DNA of 64,000 bases from Pseudoxanthomonas sp. SE1 (GTDB lineage: Bacteria > Pseudomonadota > Gammaproteobacteria > Xanthomonadales > Xanthomonadaceae). Positions 37,746 through 48,006 of the stretch are shown here, piece by piece. Both the position numbers and the translations under genes were made by a program. Below the pieces are notes generated by a model that was not told the DNA's origin, made no database searches, and saw nothing but the letters and a program-made list of their open reading frames with translations. Every line of letters starts with the position of its first letter. Within the stretch, counting starts at the first letter, position 1. The stretch covers positions 2,409,001 through 2,473,000 of the forward strand of contig NZ_CP113783.1 in assembly GCF_029542205.1 (NCBI RefSeq), read 5' to 3'.

Positions 37746-38810
37746 ATGGCCAGCACGCCCATCGGCGCACTGAATTCTCCCTTGCCGCTGGCCGATGCCA
37801 GTGGCAAGCCCGACAACGCGCGCATCCACGATGTCGCGCGGAAGCTGGAAGGCCAGTTCGCGCAGATGATGATCAAGTGCATGCGCGAAGCGGGCTTCGG
37901 CGATTCGCTGTTCCCCGGCGAGAACCAGGTGTTCCGCGACATGTACGACCAGCAGATCGCCAAGGCGATGAGCGAAGGTCGCGGTCTTGGCCTGGCGCCG
38001 ATGATTGCGCGCCAGTTGGGTGCAACCGACAGCAGCACGCCGGCCGTTCCCGCCACCACGGCGCTGTCCGCATACAAGCGCCTGCTGCCGGGCAACGAAG
38101 CCGATTCCATGCTCGACGCCATCGCAGGCCGCGGCATCGGCAGCAACGCCGCGCGCCACGATGCCGGCATGCCGTCCACGATCACGCTGGACACCATCAC
38201 CGTACGTCCGGACGCCGCCTGCGACGAGGTGGAACAGGTCGCGTCGGCGGATCCGTCGAAGTACGCGCGGAATACACCCGAGCGCTTCGTCGCCGAGATC
38301 TGGGACCACGCCAGGCAGGCGGCGAAGGAACTGGGCGTGGACCCGCGTGCCCTGGTCGCACAGGCCGCGCTGGAAACGGGCTGGGGCAAGCGCCAGATCC
38401 GGACCGGCGACGGCGACAGCGCGCACAACCTGTTCGGCATCAAGGCCACCGGCTGGAAGGGCGAGCGCGCTCGCACCGCCACCCACGAATACAGCAACGG
38501 CGTGAGGCACAGCGAGACCGCGGACTTCCGCGCCTATGCCTCACCCGCCGAGAGCTTCGCCGACTACGTTCGCCTGCTGAAGAACAACCCGCGCTACCAG
38601 CAGGCGCTCGCGGCCGGCAAGGACATCGCCGGCTTCGCCCGTGGCCTGCAGCGCGCCGGCTACGCCACCGACCCCACCTACGCCAACAAGATCGCCTCGA
38701 TCGCCAACGGGCCCACGCTGGGCAAGGTGCTGTCGGCGATCGGCGACACCGTCGGCGGCAAGGTCGGCGGTTTCGTCGGCAACGCCATCGGCAACGCACT
38801 GCAGCGCTGA
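37746..38810 (+). CDS. flgJ: FlgJ rod-cap protein and peptidoglycan hydrolase
   Basis: FlgJ assists rod assembly and opens the cell wall for the rod. The 354-aa product has the N-terminal rod-binding domain (about 25-100, KLEGQFAQMMIKCMREAGFGDSL) and a C-terminal glucosaminidase domain (about 180-315) with the catalytic Glu near 210 (AALETGWGKR) and the FGIKA segment. A glycine-rich tail (VGGKVGGFVGNAIGNALQR) extends beyond the enzyme domain. The two-domain form is normal for gammaproteobacteria. Confidence 0.96.
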   Translation: MASTPIGALNSPLPLADASGKPDNARIHDVARKLEGQFAQMMIKCMREAGFGDSLFPGENQVFRDMYDQQIAKAMSEGRGLGLAPMIARQLGATDSSTPAVPATTALSAYKRLLPGNEADSMLDAIAGRGIGSNAARHDAGMPSTITLDTITVRPDAACDEVEQVASADPSKYARNTPERFVAEIWDHARQAAKELGVDPRALVAQAALETGWGKRQIRTGDGDSAHNLFGIKATGWKGERARTATHEYSNGVRHSETADFRAYASPAESFADYVRLLKNNPRYQQALAAGKDIAGFARGLQRAGYATDPTYANKIASIANGPTLGKVLSAIGDTVGGKVGGFVGNAIGNALQR

Positions 38811-38824
38811 TCCAGGGAGCACGC

Positions 38825-40705
38825 ATGTCCAACCTTCTCGCCACCGGCAGCAGCGCCCTCCTCGCTTTCCAGCGCGCCCTGTCCACGGTCAGCCACAACG
38901 TGGCCAACATCAACACGCCGGGCTATTCGCGCCAGCGCGCCGAGTTCGAGGCGCGCGACGGCACTTACTTCGGCCAGGGCTACCAGGGCAATGGCGTGCA
39001 GATCGTCGACGTGCGCCGCATGGCGGACTCGCTGGCCACTTCGCGCCTGCTCGACAGTGGCGGCGAACTCTCGCGCCTGCAGCAGTTGTCTGTCCTCTCC
39101 ACCCGGCTCGACCAGCTGTTCTCCGAGAAGGCGACCGGCATCAGCGCACCGTGGTCCAGCTTCTTCGACTCGGTCAGCGCGCTGTCCTCCAACGCCGCCG
39201 GCTCCGCCGACCGTGAGAGCGTGCTGGCGCAGGCGAATGCGCTGGTCACCCGCTTCCGCCAGATCGACCAGCATCTCGACGGCCTGGATACCGAAGTCAA
39301 TGCGGGCCTGACCGCCGCCACCGGCGAAGTGAACCGGCTGGCGAAGGAGATCGCCCAGCTCAACGGGCAGATCGGCGGCAATACGAATCCCTCCGGCGAC
39401 CTGCTCGACCGCCGCGACCAGCTCATCAGCGAACTGGTCGCCTACACCGGCGGCAACGCGGTGACGCAGGACGGCGGACTGGTCAACGTGTTCAGCGCCG
39501 GCGGACAGCCGCTGGTGGTCGGCGCGAGCGCGAGCACGCTGGTCACCGTGCCCGACGCGTATCGTCCGGAGCGCCTGCAAGTGGCGCTGGAAACCAATGG
39601 CCAGCGCATCACCCTGGACAAGCGCGCGCTTGGCGGCCAGATCGGCGGCCTGATCGAGTTCCGTACCACGGTGCTCGACCCGGCCGTGGCCGAACTGGGA
39701 CGCGTGGCCACCTCGCTGGCGCAGACCTTCAACGAAGGGCACCGCGCCGGCATGGACCAGTACGGCCAGCTCGGAAGCGATTTCTTCAGCCTGCCCGCGC
39801 CGCGCATCTCGTCGAACGCCGGCAACACCGGCACTGCCGTCCTGCAGACGTCGGTCGGCAGCGTCTCCGCGCTCAATGCGCAGAACGTGCTGCTGCGCTT
39901 CGACGGCAGCGCGTGGGTGGCGACACATCCGGACACCGGCGCCGCCATCGCCACCACCGGCACCGGCACCGCGGCCGATCCGCTGGTGGTGAACGGCATT
40001 GAGGTGGTGCTGGCGTCGGGCACGCCGGCCACCAACGACCGTTTCCTGCTGCAGCCCACCGCGGGCGCGGCCGGCAACCTGGGCGTGGCGATCAGCGACC
40101 CTGGCCGCATCGCCGCCGCCACGCCGGTCAAGGCCACGACCGACATGGCCAACACCGGCAGCGGCAAGCTCAGTGGACTGAAGGTGACCGACGCGGCCAA
40201 CGCAGGCCTGCTGGCGCCGGTGGACATCGAATTCATCGACGCCACGCAATACACCATCAACGGCGCCGGCCCGTTCGCGTACACGCCGGGGCAGACCATC
40301 GCGTCGAACGGCTGGAGCCTGGTGCTGGATGGCGCGCCTGCGGCAGGCGACACCTTCAGTGTCGGCCCGACGGGCGCCAACTCCAGTGACAACGGCAACG
40401 CCAAGCTGCTGTCGAACCTGGACGATGCGCGCGCGCTCAACGGCGGCACGCTGACGCTCAACGGCGCGATCGGCGGCCTGACCACGCAGGTCGGCTCCGC
40501 GGCGCGCCAGGCGGACTACTCCGCGCAGGCGCAACAGGTCATCCACGACCAGGCGCAGGCCGCACGCGATGCGATTTCCGGCGTCAATCTGGACGAAGAA
40601 GCCGCCGACCTGATGCGCCTGCAGCAGGCCTACCAGGCTGCGTCGCAGATCATCGCCACCGCCGACACGCTCTTCCAATCCCTCCTGGCCGCGACCCGCC
40701 GATGA
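38825..40705 (+). CDS. flgK: FlgK hook-filament junction protein 1
   Basis: FlgK joins hook to filament. The 626-aa product has the N-terminal rod-type motif ALSTVSHNVANINTPGYSRQR, a long alpha-helical D1 region, two beta-rich variable domains (about 330-520), and the C-terminal GVNLDEEAADLMRLQQAYQAASQIIATADTLF-like region (starting near 580). The real start is ATG 38825; the frame runs open upstream through flgJ without meaning. The stop overlaps the flgL start (ATGA). Confidence 0.96.
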   Translation: MSNLLATGSSALLAFQRALSTVSHNVANINTPGYSRQRAEFEARDGTYFGQGYQGNGVQIVDVRRMADSLATSRLLDSGGELSRLQQLSVLSTRLDQLFSEKATGISAPWSSFFDSVSALSSNAAGSADRESVLAQANALVTRFRQIDQHLDGLDTEVNAGLTAATGEVNRLAKEIAQLNGQIGGNTNPSGDLLDRRDQLISELVAYTGGNAVTQDGGLVNVFSAGGQPLVVGASASTLVTVPDAYRPERLQVALETNGQRITLDKRALGGQIGGLIEFRTTVLDPAVAELGRVATSLAQTFNEGHRAGMDQYGQLGSDFFSLPAPRISSNAGNTGTAVLQTSVGSVSALNAQNVLLRFDGSAWVATHPDTGAAIATTGTGTAADPLVVNGIEVVLASGTPATNDRFLLQPTAGAAGNLGVAISDPGRIAAATPVKATTDMANTGSGKLSGLKVTDAANAGLLAPVDIEFIDATQYTINGAGPFAYTPGQTIASNGWSLVLDGAPAAGDTFSVGPTGANSSDNGNAKLLSNLDDARALNGGTLTLNGAIGGLTTQVGSAARQADYSAQAQQVIHDQAQAARDAISGVNLDEEAADLMRLQQAYQAASQIIATADTLFQSLLAATRR

Positions 40706-41904
40706 ACAATCGCATTTCCACCGGCATGATGTACCAGCAGTCGATCACCACGATGCTGGCCAAGCAGGCGAAGCTGGCGCACACGCAGCAGCAGCTCGCC
40801 AGCGGACAGCGGCTGGTGACGGCCAAGGACGATCCGGTCGCCGCCGGCACCGCGGTGGGCCTGGACCGTGCCGTCGCCGAGCTGGAGCGCTTCGGCATGA
40901 ACGCCAACGCCGTGCAGAACCGGTTGGGCCTGCAGGAGAACGCACTGACCCAGGTCGGCGATGCGATGGCGCGCGTCAACGAGCTCGTCATCCAGGCCAA
41001 CAATGCCGCGATGGGCGACGACAGCCGCCAGGCGATCAGCACCGAACTGAAGTCGATCTACGCCGGCCTGCTGGACCTGGCCAACAGCACCGACGGCGCC
41101 GGCCGCTACCTGTTCGGTGGCACCAGCGACGGCAGTGCACCGTTTGCGATCTCCGGCGGCAACGTGATCTACAGCGGCGACCAGACCCAGCGGCAGGTCG
41201 AAGTGGCGCCGGACATGTTCGTCGCGGACACCCTGCCCGGCAGCGAGGTGTTCCTGCGCCTGCGCACCGGCGATGGCCGCATCGACGGCCAGCCGGCCGC
41301 CGGCAACACCGGCACCGGCCTGCTGATGGGCTTCAGCGTCACCGACTCCACGGCCTGGGATGGCGGCACCTACACGCTCAGCTTCGGCGCGGGCGATACC
41401 TACCAGGTGACCGATGCCGGGGGCACCGTCGTCACCACCGGCACGTATGCAAAAGGCGAGAGCATCGCTTTTGCCGGCGTGCAGATGAAGATCGAAGGCC
41501 AGCCCGCCGATGGCGACAGTTTCACGCTGGGGCCGGCCGGCTCGCGCGACATCTTCGCCACCGTGCAGGGACTGATCGATACGCTGGAGACCAGCCCCAC
41601 CACCGACACCCAGCGTGCCGTGATGCAGAACAGCCTGCAGGCCGCCATGCGCGATATCGCCACCGCGCAGAGCAGGATGATCGACGCACGCGCCAGCGGC
41701 GGCGCCCAACTATCCGCCATCGACGACGCCGCCGCGCTGCGCGAAGCGAACAACGTCACCTTGCAGGGCACGCTGTCCACCCTGCGCGACCTGGACTGGG
41801 CCGAAGCCATCGGCCGCTACCAGATGGAAAGCACCGCCCTGCAGGCCGCGCAGACGGTGTTCATGCAGATGCAGTCGCTGTCGCTGTTCAAGCTGATGGG
41901 CTGA
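40702..41904 (+). CDS. flgL: FlgL hook-filament junction protein 2
   Basis: FlgL is the second junction protein, on which filament assembly starts. The 400-aa product has the flagellin-like N-terminus (MNNRISTGMMYQQSI, then QLASGQRLVTAKDDPVAAGTAV) and the C-terminal helix (ALQAAQTVFMQMQSLSLFKLM) of the family, with a beta-rich insert between. It is translationally coupled to flgK and is the last gene of the operon, followed by an intrinsic terminator. Confidence 0.96.
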   Translation: MNNRISTGMMYQQSITTMLAKQAKLAHTQQQLASGQRLVTAKDDPVAAGTAVGLDRAVAELERFGMNANAVQNRLGLQENALTQVGDAMARVNELVIQANNAAMGDDSRQAISTELKSIYAGLLDLANSTDGAGRYLFGGTSDGSAPFAISGGNVIYSGDQTQRQVEVAPDMFVADTLPGSEVFLRLRTGDGRIDGQPAAGNTGTGLLMGFSVTDSTAWDGGTYTLSFGAGDTYQVTDAGGTVVTTGTYAKGESIAFAGVQMKIEGQPADGDSFTLGPAGSRDIFATVQGLIDTLETSPTTDTQRAVMQNSLQAAMRDIATAQSRMIDARASGGAQLSAIDDAAALREANNVTLQGTLSTLRDLDWAEAIGRYQMESTALQAAQTVFMQMQSLSLFKLMG

Positions 41905-41944
41905 CGACGGCGCACACTCCCTTTCAAGCAGTCCTTGCCCTCCC

Positions 41945-41971
41945 GCCGCGACTCCCTCGCGGCGTTCTTTT
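41945..41971 (+). terminator. Rho-independent terminator of flgGHIJKL
   Basis: Stem GCCGCGA/TCGCGGC with a 5-nt loop is followed by GTTCTTTTT. Confidence 0.85.
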
Positions 41972-41979
41972 TGCCATTC

Positions 41980-42098
41980 TGTAGGAGCGACGTGAGTCGC
42001 GACCGCACGCCCGGTGAGCCATTACGCTTCGTTCGAGCGCGCTCCAGATGCGTTGCGGGCCACGACCATGCACGGTCGCGACTCACGTCGCTCCTACA
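41980..42098. repeat. REP doublet (REPIN-like) between flgL and the alkB-like gene
   Basis: Inverted copies of the GTAGGAGCGACGTGAGTCGC element are about 70 bp apart. It lies between two convergent operons. Confidence 0.85.
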
Positions 42099-42107
42099 GG
42101 GCTTCCC

Positions 42108-42701
42108 TCATGCCGGCCTCACCCGGAACACCACGCTGATCCGCGGCCCCTGCGCTCGCCGCGTCTTCGGAATCCCATGCTCGTGCGTGCTCTGCGAGGC
42201 ATCGCTCATCGACAGTACGCTGCCGGGTGCGAGATCCACCGCAACTGTCTCGCGCCGACCTTCGCGGGCGCGGATCAGCATGCGCCGCGGTGCGCCCAGC
42301 GAGACCAGCGTGATCGGATACCCGGCCGCCACGGTGTGCAGCTTGTCGCCATGCATGGCGACGCTGTCGTGGCCGTCGCGGTAGAGGTTCATGCCGATGC
42401 GCGAGTACGGCGCCGGCGCCCTCGCCTGCACACAGGCCAGCAGTGCCGCCAGCGGCAGGTCGTCCGGCAGGGCTTCCACGGCGTAGTTCGCCAGCAGCCG
42501 CGGCACGTCGACGATGCGGTCGTACATCGGGCGTTGCAGGTGCGTCCAGGCCGCGCGCGCATGCAGCAGGCCGAACCAGTGCTGCGCCGTCGCGGCGTCG
42601 ATGGCATCCGGCCAGTAGCGGATGCCGCCTTCGGCATCGTCCACCAGTTGCACCATTGCAGGTGCGAACAGGTCATCGGTCAGGGCAGGCAAGGCGCGCA
42701 T
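42108..42701 (-). CDS. AlkB-family 2-oxoglutarate/Fe(II) dioxygenase
   Basis: AlkB-type enzymes remove alkyl groups from DNA or RNA bases by oxidation. The 197-aa product has the iron ligands His117 and Asp119 (AMHGDK), a distal His175 (HGIPK), and the 2-oxoglutarate-binding arginines in the closing PRISVVFR, with NLYRDG just before the first ligand. It lies 7 bp after the dnaE2 stop on the same strand. This suggests it belongs to the lexA-imuA-imuB-dnaE2 operon and is SOS-controlled. ATG 42701 is favoured; a GTG at 42722 overlapping the dnaE2 stop is an alternative. It looks closer to the ABH2/ABH3-like group than to E. coli AlkB. Confidence 0.9.
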   Translation of the reverse strand: MRALPALTDDLFAPAMVQLVDDAEGGIRYWPDAIDAATAQHWFGLLHARAAWTHLQRPMYDRIVDVPRLLANYAVEALPDDLPLAALLACVQARAPAPYSRIGMNLYRDGHDSVAMHGDKLHTVAAGYPITLVSLGAPRRMLIRAREGRRETVAVDLAPGSVLSMSDASQSTHEHGIPKTRRAQGPRISVVFRVRPA

Positions 42702-42708
42702 CAGCAGC

Positions 42709-45700
42709 TCAGTGGAAATCACGCGAACTGGCCTGCAGTTCGCCCAGCAGATGGCTGAAATCATGCAGGTCGTGGGCAATCAGGTGCTGCACGCCATCCA
42801 CGTGTTCCCAGCGTCCGCGCACGCCCAGCAGGCGCGCACCGAGCAGGGCCTTGCGCCGCCGCTCGGCTATGCGCGGCCAGACCACCACGTTGACCACGCC
42901 GTGCTCGTCCTCCAGCGTGACGAAGATGACGCCACTGGCCGTGCCCGGACGCTGGCGCTGGGTGACGATGCCGGCCGCATGCACGCCGCGCCCGTGCGGC
43001 AGGTCCTGCAACTGGCGTGAATCCACCACGCGCTGCCGGCGCAGGCGTTCGCGCAGCAGCGACATCGGATGCGTGCCCAGCGTCAGCCCGGTCATGCGGT
43101 AATCCGACAGCAGGTCCTCGACCCGTGTCGGTGCGGGCAGTTCGATGATGTCCTCCTCCGGGCTGCCCGGCAGCAGCGGACGCTGGCGCTCGATGCCGGC
43201 GACGGCCCAGCGCGCCGCATGGCGATGGCCGGTCAGTGCCTGCAGCGCGCCGGCTTCCGCCAACGCATGCCGGGCCTTCTCGTCGAGATTGGCGCGCAGG
43301 CAGAGGTCGCGAACATCCGAGAAAGGCCGCTGTGCGCGCGCCACCATGATCGCCCGGCCTACCGCCTCCGACAGCCCGCCGATCTGGCGGAAGCCGAGAC
43401 GCAGCGCCGCCTGCCCGTCATCGTCGACACCACGTCTCGCATGACCGCCTTCCAGCGTGTTGTCCCACGCACTGCAGGTCACATCGACCGGCCGTACCTC
43501 GATGCCGACGCGTCCGCCCTGCCCCCGACGCGCGTCCTGCACGATCTGGCTCGCCGAATAGAACCCCATCGGCTGCGCGTTGAGCAGTGCGCACACGAAC
43601 GCTGCCGGCTCGTGCCGCTTCAACCAGCAGCTGATGTAGACCAGCTTGGCGAAAGACGCCGCATGGCTCTGCGGGAAGCCGTACGAACCGAAGCCCTTGA
43701 TCTGCTCGAAAATCTGGTCGATGAACTCGGAGGAGTAGTTCTTATCCTCCATGAGCCGGCGGATCTTCTCGCGATGCGGCTGCATGTCGCCGCCCCTGCC
43801 CCACGCCGCCATCGAACGGCGCAGACCATCGGCTTCCGACGGCGTGTAGCCGGCATGGATCACCAGTTCCATCACCTGCTCCTGGAACAGCGGGATGCCC
43901 AGCGTGTTGCCGAGGATGGCCTCGATGCCATCGGACGGATACGTCACCGGGTCCTTGCCCTGCCGCCGCCGCAGATACGGATGCACCATGCCGCCCTGGA
44001 TGGGGCCGGGACGGACGATGGCCACTTCGATCACCAGGTCGTAGAAGTTCTTCGGTTTCAGCCGCGGCAGCATGCTCATCTGCGCACGCGATTCGATCTG
44101 GAACACGCCGACGGTGTCGGCGGCCTGGATCATGGCGTAGGTGGGTTCGTCTCCTGCGGGCGGCTCGTGCGCCAGGTCGATCGTGTAACCACGATGCTTC
44201 GCCACCAGGTCCACGGCCTTCTGGATGCAGGTCAGCATGCCCAGCGCCAGGCAGTCGACCTTCAGCAGCTTCATCGTTTCCAGGTCATCCTTGTCCCACT
44301 GGATGATGGTGCGGTCGTCCATCGCGGCGTTCTCCACCGGCACCACCTCGGACAACGGGCCGTCGTTGATGACGAAGCCGCCGACATGCTGCGACAGGTG
44401 GCGCGGATGGCCGCGCAACTGCGCGGTCACCGTCAGCACGCGGCGGATCAACGGATTGTCCGGATCGAATCCGGCTTCGCGCAGGCGCTGCTCCATCGGT
44501 GTGTCGCCATTGCCCCAGCCGAAACACTCGGCCAGCAGCGCGATCTGGTCAGGCGGCAGGCCGAAGGCCTTGGCGACATCGCGCACGGCACTCTTGCCAC
44601 GGTAGCGGATGACCGTGGCCGCCAGTGCCGCGCGACGGCGGCCGTACTTGGTGTAGACGTACTGCAGCACTTCTTCGCGCCGCGCGTGCTCGAAATCCAC
44701 GTCGATGTCCGGCGGCTCGCCGCGTTCCTCGGAAAGAAAGCGCGCCATCAGCAGCCGGCTCTCCCCGGGGTTCACCACGGTGATGCCCAGGGCGTAGCAC
44801 ACGGCGGAATTGGCCGAAGAACCACGCCCCTGGCAGAGGATGCCCTGCGATTTCGCGAAACGAACGATGTCCTCGACCGTGAGGAAGAACGCTTCGTACT
44901 TCAGTTTGGCGATGAGGGCGAGTTCGTCGTCGATCTGCGCGACGATGGCCGGCGGCACATCGCCCTTCCAGCGTTCGCGCATCCCCCGCTCGGTCAGCTC
45001 GCGCAGCCAGCTGGCCGGCGTGTGGCCGTCCGGCACCAGTTCGGCCGGATAGCGGTATTTCACCTCTTCCATCGAGAAGGTGCAGCGCCGTGCCAGCGAA
45101 ACCGCGTTCTCCAGCAGTTCGCCCGGATGGATATTGCCCAGCGCCCGCCGCGTGCGCAGGTGACGCTCACCGTTGCGGAACAGGTGCCCGCCGCACTCGG
45201 CCAGCGGCAACGTATGGCGGATCGCCGTCATCGTGTCCTGCAGCACACGCTGCCGGCGCACATCCATGTGCACGTCGCCGGCGGCCACGGCCGGCATCGA
45301 CAGCCGCGCTGAGACATCGAGCAGGGCCTGCAAGCGCGCGGCATCGTCCTGTTCGCGGTGCAGTTCCACCGCCAGGTGCGCACGCGCGCCGAACACGCGC
45401 TGCAGCCAGCGCCCCTGCGCCTCCTCCGGCACGCGCGCCGGCAGCCACAGTGCGAACAGTCCGCCGGCTTCCGGATCGCCCTCGCCCAGCACCTGCTCCA
45501 TGTCCTGCCGCGTCAGCGTGTAGGTGCCCTTGGGCGCGGCGCGGCGTGCGATGGTGATCAGTTCGCACAGCCGCGTGTAGCCCACGAGGTTCTCCACCAG
45601 CAGCACGCACTTCAAGCCGCACTTCAGGGTGAATTCGCTGCCGACGATCAGCTTCAGCCCGGTGGCGCGCGATGCTTCCAGTCCGCGCACGATGCCGGCC

Positions 45701-45954
45701 AGCGAGCATTCGTCGGTGATCGCCAGGGCTTCGTAGCCGCAGTGCTTGGCGCGGACGAACAGGTCTTCCGCGCTGGATGCGCCACGCAGAAAGGAGAAGT
45801 CCGACAGGCAGTGCAGTTCGGCGTAAGCCGGCAGGCCGTCGTCGGCCAGCGCGTCGTCATTGGCGGCCGCATGCGCCCGCAGCCGATACGCGGTCTCCCA
45901 GGCGCGCGGCACGTGCGCACCCGGGTAGTCGCCGCGCTCCTCATCGCGACTCAC
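42709..45954 (-). CDS. dnaE2: DnaE2 (ImuC) error-prone DNA polymerase III alpha subunit
   Basis: DnaE2 is the translesion polymerase of the ImuA-ImuB-DnaE2 mutasome. The 1081-aa protein has an N-terminal PHP domain ([21 protein letters not shown]), the polymerase core with palm-domain residues in [10 protein letters not shown], and a C-terminal OB domain ([15 protein letters not shown]). The frame is open further upstream, but the GTG at 45954 overlaps the imuB stop (GTGA) and gives the usual DnaE2 length, so I chose it. It is the fourth gene of the LexA-controlled operon. Confidence 0.95.
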   Translation of the reverse strand: MSRDEERGDYPGAHVPRAWETAYRLRAHAAANDDALADDGLPAYAELHCLSDFSFLRGASSAEDLFVRAKHCGYEALAITDECSLAGIVRGLEASRATGLKLIVGSEFTLKCGLKCVLLVENLVGYTRLCELITIARRAAPKGTYTLTRQDMEQVLGEGDPEAGGLFALWLPARVPEEAQGRWLQRVFGARAHLAVELHREQDDAARLQALLDVSARLSMPAVAAGDVHMDVRRQRVLQDTMTAIRHTLPLAECGGHLFRNGERHLRTRRALGNIHPGELLENAVSLARRCTFSMEEVKYRYPAELVPDGHTPASWLRELTERGMRERWKGDVPPAIVAQIDDELALIAKLKYEAFFLTVEDIVRFAKSQGILCQGRGSSANSAVCYALGITVVNPGESRLLMARFLSEERGEPPDIDVDFEHARREEVLQYVYTKYGRRRAALAATVIRYRGKSAVRDVAKAFGLPPDQIALLAECFGWGNGDTPMEQRLREAGFDPDNPLIRRVLTVTAQLRGHPRHLSQHVGGFVINDGPLSEVVPVENAAMDDRTIIQWDKDDLETMKLLKVDCLALGMLTCIQKAVDLVAKHRGYTIDLAHEPPAGDEPTYAMIQAADTVGVFQIESRAQMSMLPRLKPKNFYDLVIEVAIVRPGPIQGGMVHPYLRRRQGKDPVTYPSDGIEAILGNTLGIPLFQEQVMELVIHAGYTPSEADGLRRSMAAWGRGGDMQPHREKIRRLMEDKNYSSEFIDQIFEQIKGFGSYGFPQSHAASFAKLVYISCWLKRHEPAAFVCALLNAQPMGFYSASQIVQDARRGQGGRVGIEVRPVDVTCSAWDNTLEGGHARRGVDDDGQAALRLGFRQIGGLSEAVGRAIMVARAQRPFSDVRDLCLRANLDEKARHALAEAGALQALTGHRHAARWAVAGIERQRPLLPGSPEEDIIELPAPTRVEDLLSDYRMTGLTLGTHPMSLLRERLRRQRVVDSRQLQDLPHGRGVHAAGIVTQRQRPGTASGVIFVTLEDEHGVVNVVVWPRIAERRRKALLGARLLGVRGRWEHVDGVQHLIAHDLHDFSHLLGELQASSRDFH

Positions 45955-47369
45955 GCGAACCACCCGTGCAGCATCCAGCCGCCCTGCTCGCCCGGCGGCG
46001 CGAACGCCCAGGCGCGCTGGCCCTGCGAGGTTTCCAGCACGTAGTAGTCGCGGCGCGCGTCCTCGCCATCCCACCAGCCGCTTTCCAGCCGTTCCGGGCC
46101 GGACACGATGCGCGGATGCGGGTCGCGCAGCGGCACCGGCTGCGGCAGCAGCCACGTCGGCCGTGGCGGACGTGCCGGCGCCTGCTCGATGCGGCCGCCA
46201 TCGCCCTGCACGCGCCGCCACGCGCGCTCCGGGCGCGGATCGCCGGCCGGTGCCACGCGGTGCACCGCCTCGTCGCCCAGGCGTGCGCGCAGGCGTTCGC
46301 GCAGTTGCGGCCATGGCAGTTGCTGCTGCGGTCGCGTATCGAACAGGTCACGCGCCGCCGGCACGAACGGCGGCAGCTCGCGCGCCAGCAGGCGTACACC
46401 GACGACCGGGTGTTCGATCTGCACGCGCTCCAGCCGGTTGCGGGTCAGCTCGAACAGCATCGCCGGTTCGCGCTCGGCGGCCAGCAGACCCACTTCCACA
46501 TCGGTATGGCCTTCCTCATGCTCCAGCCGCAGCACGAAGCGCTGCACGCCGCCGTCGCGGATGGACAGGTAAGTGGACAGGTCGCCGATCAGCCGGCGCA
46601 GCGGAAACAGCAGCGCCATGTGGTTCTCGACTTCGTAGCCGAGCTCGATGCGTGCGTCGAAGTGATCCGGCGGCGCGTAATACGCCAGCGGATCGTCGGC
46701 CTGCCCGTACAGGCGGTCCATGTGCTCCAGCACCGGCAGGCCGAAGCGGCGGCGCACGCTGTCGCGCGGCAGGCCGCGCAGCGTGCGCAGGTCGCGGATG
46801 CCCATGCGGTGCAGGCGTTCGCCGGCCTCGTCCGGCAGACGCGCGCGCCGCACCGGCACGCGGTCCAGCATGTCCGCCATCGCAGCCGGCTGCATCACCG
46901 CCAGGCCGTCGCGCAGGCCGGCGAACACATGCGCCGCACGCGGCGTGGGCGCCAGTGCGAGGCGATGCTGGAAACCCAGCACGCCGAGTTCCTCGCGCAA
47001 CCGCGCCTCGATGCGCGGCCACGGTCCCAGCAGGCGGAAACTCGCACGCACCTCCAACACCAGGCAACCCGGCCACTGCGCGCTGACCAGCGAACTGTGG
47101 CGGTACGCCCAGGCGGCGAGGAAGCGCTGCCAGCGCGCTTCGGCCGGCGGGTCGTGTTCGACCATCGCGAAATCCGGCAGCAACGCATGTGCGGCGGTCA
47201 GGCGCATGCCGGCCCGCAGGCCCGCCTGCGCGGCCGACGCATTCACCGCATGCAGGGTGCGCAGTTGCGCGGCGCCACCGACCAGCGCGAGCGGCGCATC
47301 GGGATCAGGCAAACGCCGGAGGACGGCGTCCAGCGCCAGCTGCGGCAGCAGTACACAGGCCCAGAGCAT
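45951..47369 (-). CDS. imuB: ImuB, inactive Y-family polymerase-like mutasome hub
   Basis: ImuB links the replication clamp, ImuA and DnaE2 during translesion synthesis. The 472-aa protein has the Y-family fold without the catalytic acidic residues of DinB (N-terminus [19 protein letters not shown] where DinB carries the DxD motif), a helix-hairpin-helix region ([20 protein letters not shown]), and a C-terminal tail. A likely beta-clamp-binding peptide, QQLPW, lies at residues 349-353. The start is 9 bp after the imuA stop; the end overlaps dnaE2. Confidence 0.94.
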   Translation of the reverse strand: MLWACVLLPQLALDAVLRRLPDPDAPLALVGGAAQLRTLHAVNASAAQAGLRAGMRLTAAHALLPDFAMVEHDPPAEARWQRFLAAWAYRHSSLVSAQWPGCLVLEVRASFRLLGPWPRIEARLREELGVLGFQHRLALAPTPRAAHVFAGLRDGLAVMQPAAMADMLDRVPVRRARLPDEAGERLHRMGIRDLRTLRGLPRDSVRRRFGLPVLEHMDRLYGQADDPLAYYAPPDHFDARIELGYEVENHMALLFPLRRLIGDLSTYLSIRDGGVQRFVLRLEHEEGHTDVEVGLLAAEREPAMLFELTRNRLERVQIEHPVVGVRLLARELPPFVPAARDLFDTRPQQQLPWPQLRERLRARLGDEAVHRVAPAGDPRPERAWRRVQGDGGRIEQAPARPPRPTWLLPQPVPLRDPHPRIVSGPERLESGWWDGEDARRDYYVLETSQGQRAWAFAPPGEQGGWMLHGWFA

Positions 47370-47378
47370 GCGCAGGCC

Positions 47379-48005
47379 TCAATGCGCAACCAGCGCGAAC
47401 GACTGCGCAGGCGCCGGGCCACCGCGGCATTTGCGCACCTGCCAGTGCGTGCCGCCCTGCGCATCGCGGGTGGCCTCCACGCGCAACGCGGCGGCCGACG
47501 GATTGGCCGCATGGCGGCGGTCGCGCAGCGCGAAGCCCAGACACTCACCGCTATCGGCGGCCACCTGCAGGCGTCGCAAGGCGGGTCCATCGGCATGCAC
47601 CGGCCAACCGAGCACGGCGGCACAGGCGCCGCTGCGCAGGCATTGTTCGAACGCCCACAGCGCATCGCGCGGCGCAGCTTCGATGATTTCCAGCGACGCC
47701 AGGTCCACGCCCGCGGCCTGCCAGGCGGGGGCATACGGGATGTATGGCGGTGCGATCAACGCGACGGTGCTACCCGCCTGCGTCATCCGTGCCAGCGTGG
47801 GCAGCAGCAGCGCCAGTTCGCCCACGCCGTCGGCGGGCAGCAGCAGTTCGGTCAACGCGCGGCGCGGCCAGCCGCCCTGCGGCAGCAGCGTGTCGAGCGC
47901 GGCGTGGCCGGTGGGCTCGCCATCGGCGGCGATGGCCGCGCTGCGCCCGGCATGCCACAGCGTGCGTGCGGCCAGCAGCGTGTCGAGGGCGACGACGGCG
48001 CCCAT
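47379..48005 (-). CDS. imuA: ImuA, RecA-like mutasome accessory protein
   Basis: ImuA is a RecA-like factor that works with ImuB and DnaE2 in damage-induced mutagenesis. The 208-aa product has the family features: an N-terminal LPQGGWPRRALTELLLP, a degenerate P-loop region, LARMTQAGSTVALIAPPYIPYAP, and GACAAVLGWP. ATG 48005 comes one base after the lexA stop codon, so the two genes are translationally linked. Confidence 0.93.
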   Translation of the reverse strand: MGAVVALDTLLAARTLWHAGRSAAIAADGEPTGHAALDTLLPQGGWPRRALTELLLPADGVGELALLLPTLARMTQAGSTVALIAPPYIPYAPAWQAAGVDLASLEIIEAAPRDALWAFEQCLRSGACAAVLGWPVHADGPALRRLQVAADSGECLGFALRDRRHAANPSAAALRVEATRDAQGGTHWQVRKCRGGPAPAQSFALVAH

Positions 48006-48006
48006 G

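Noticed and set aside
40186..40420. Possible extra coding or recombination signal in the middle of flgK
   Set aside because: The variable region of FlgK is expected to be low in conservation; the frame is intact and nothing else supports a second feature.
43069..45312. 747-codon + strand frame opposite dnaE2
   Set aside because: dnaE2 on the other strand has a full set of polymerase motifs; the opposite frame is His/Arg/Gln-rich with no motif.
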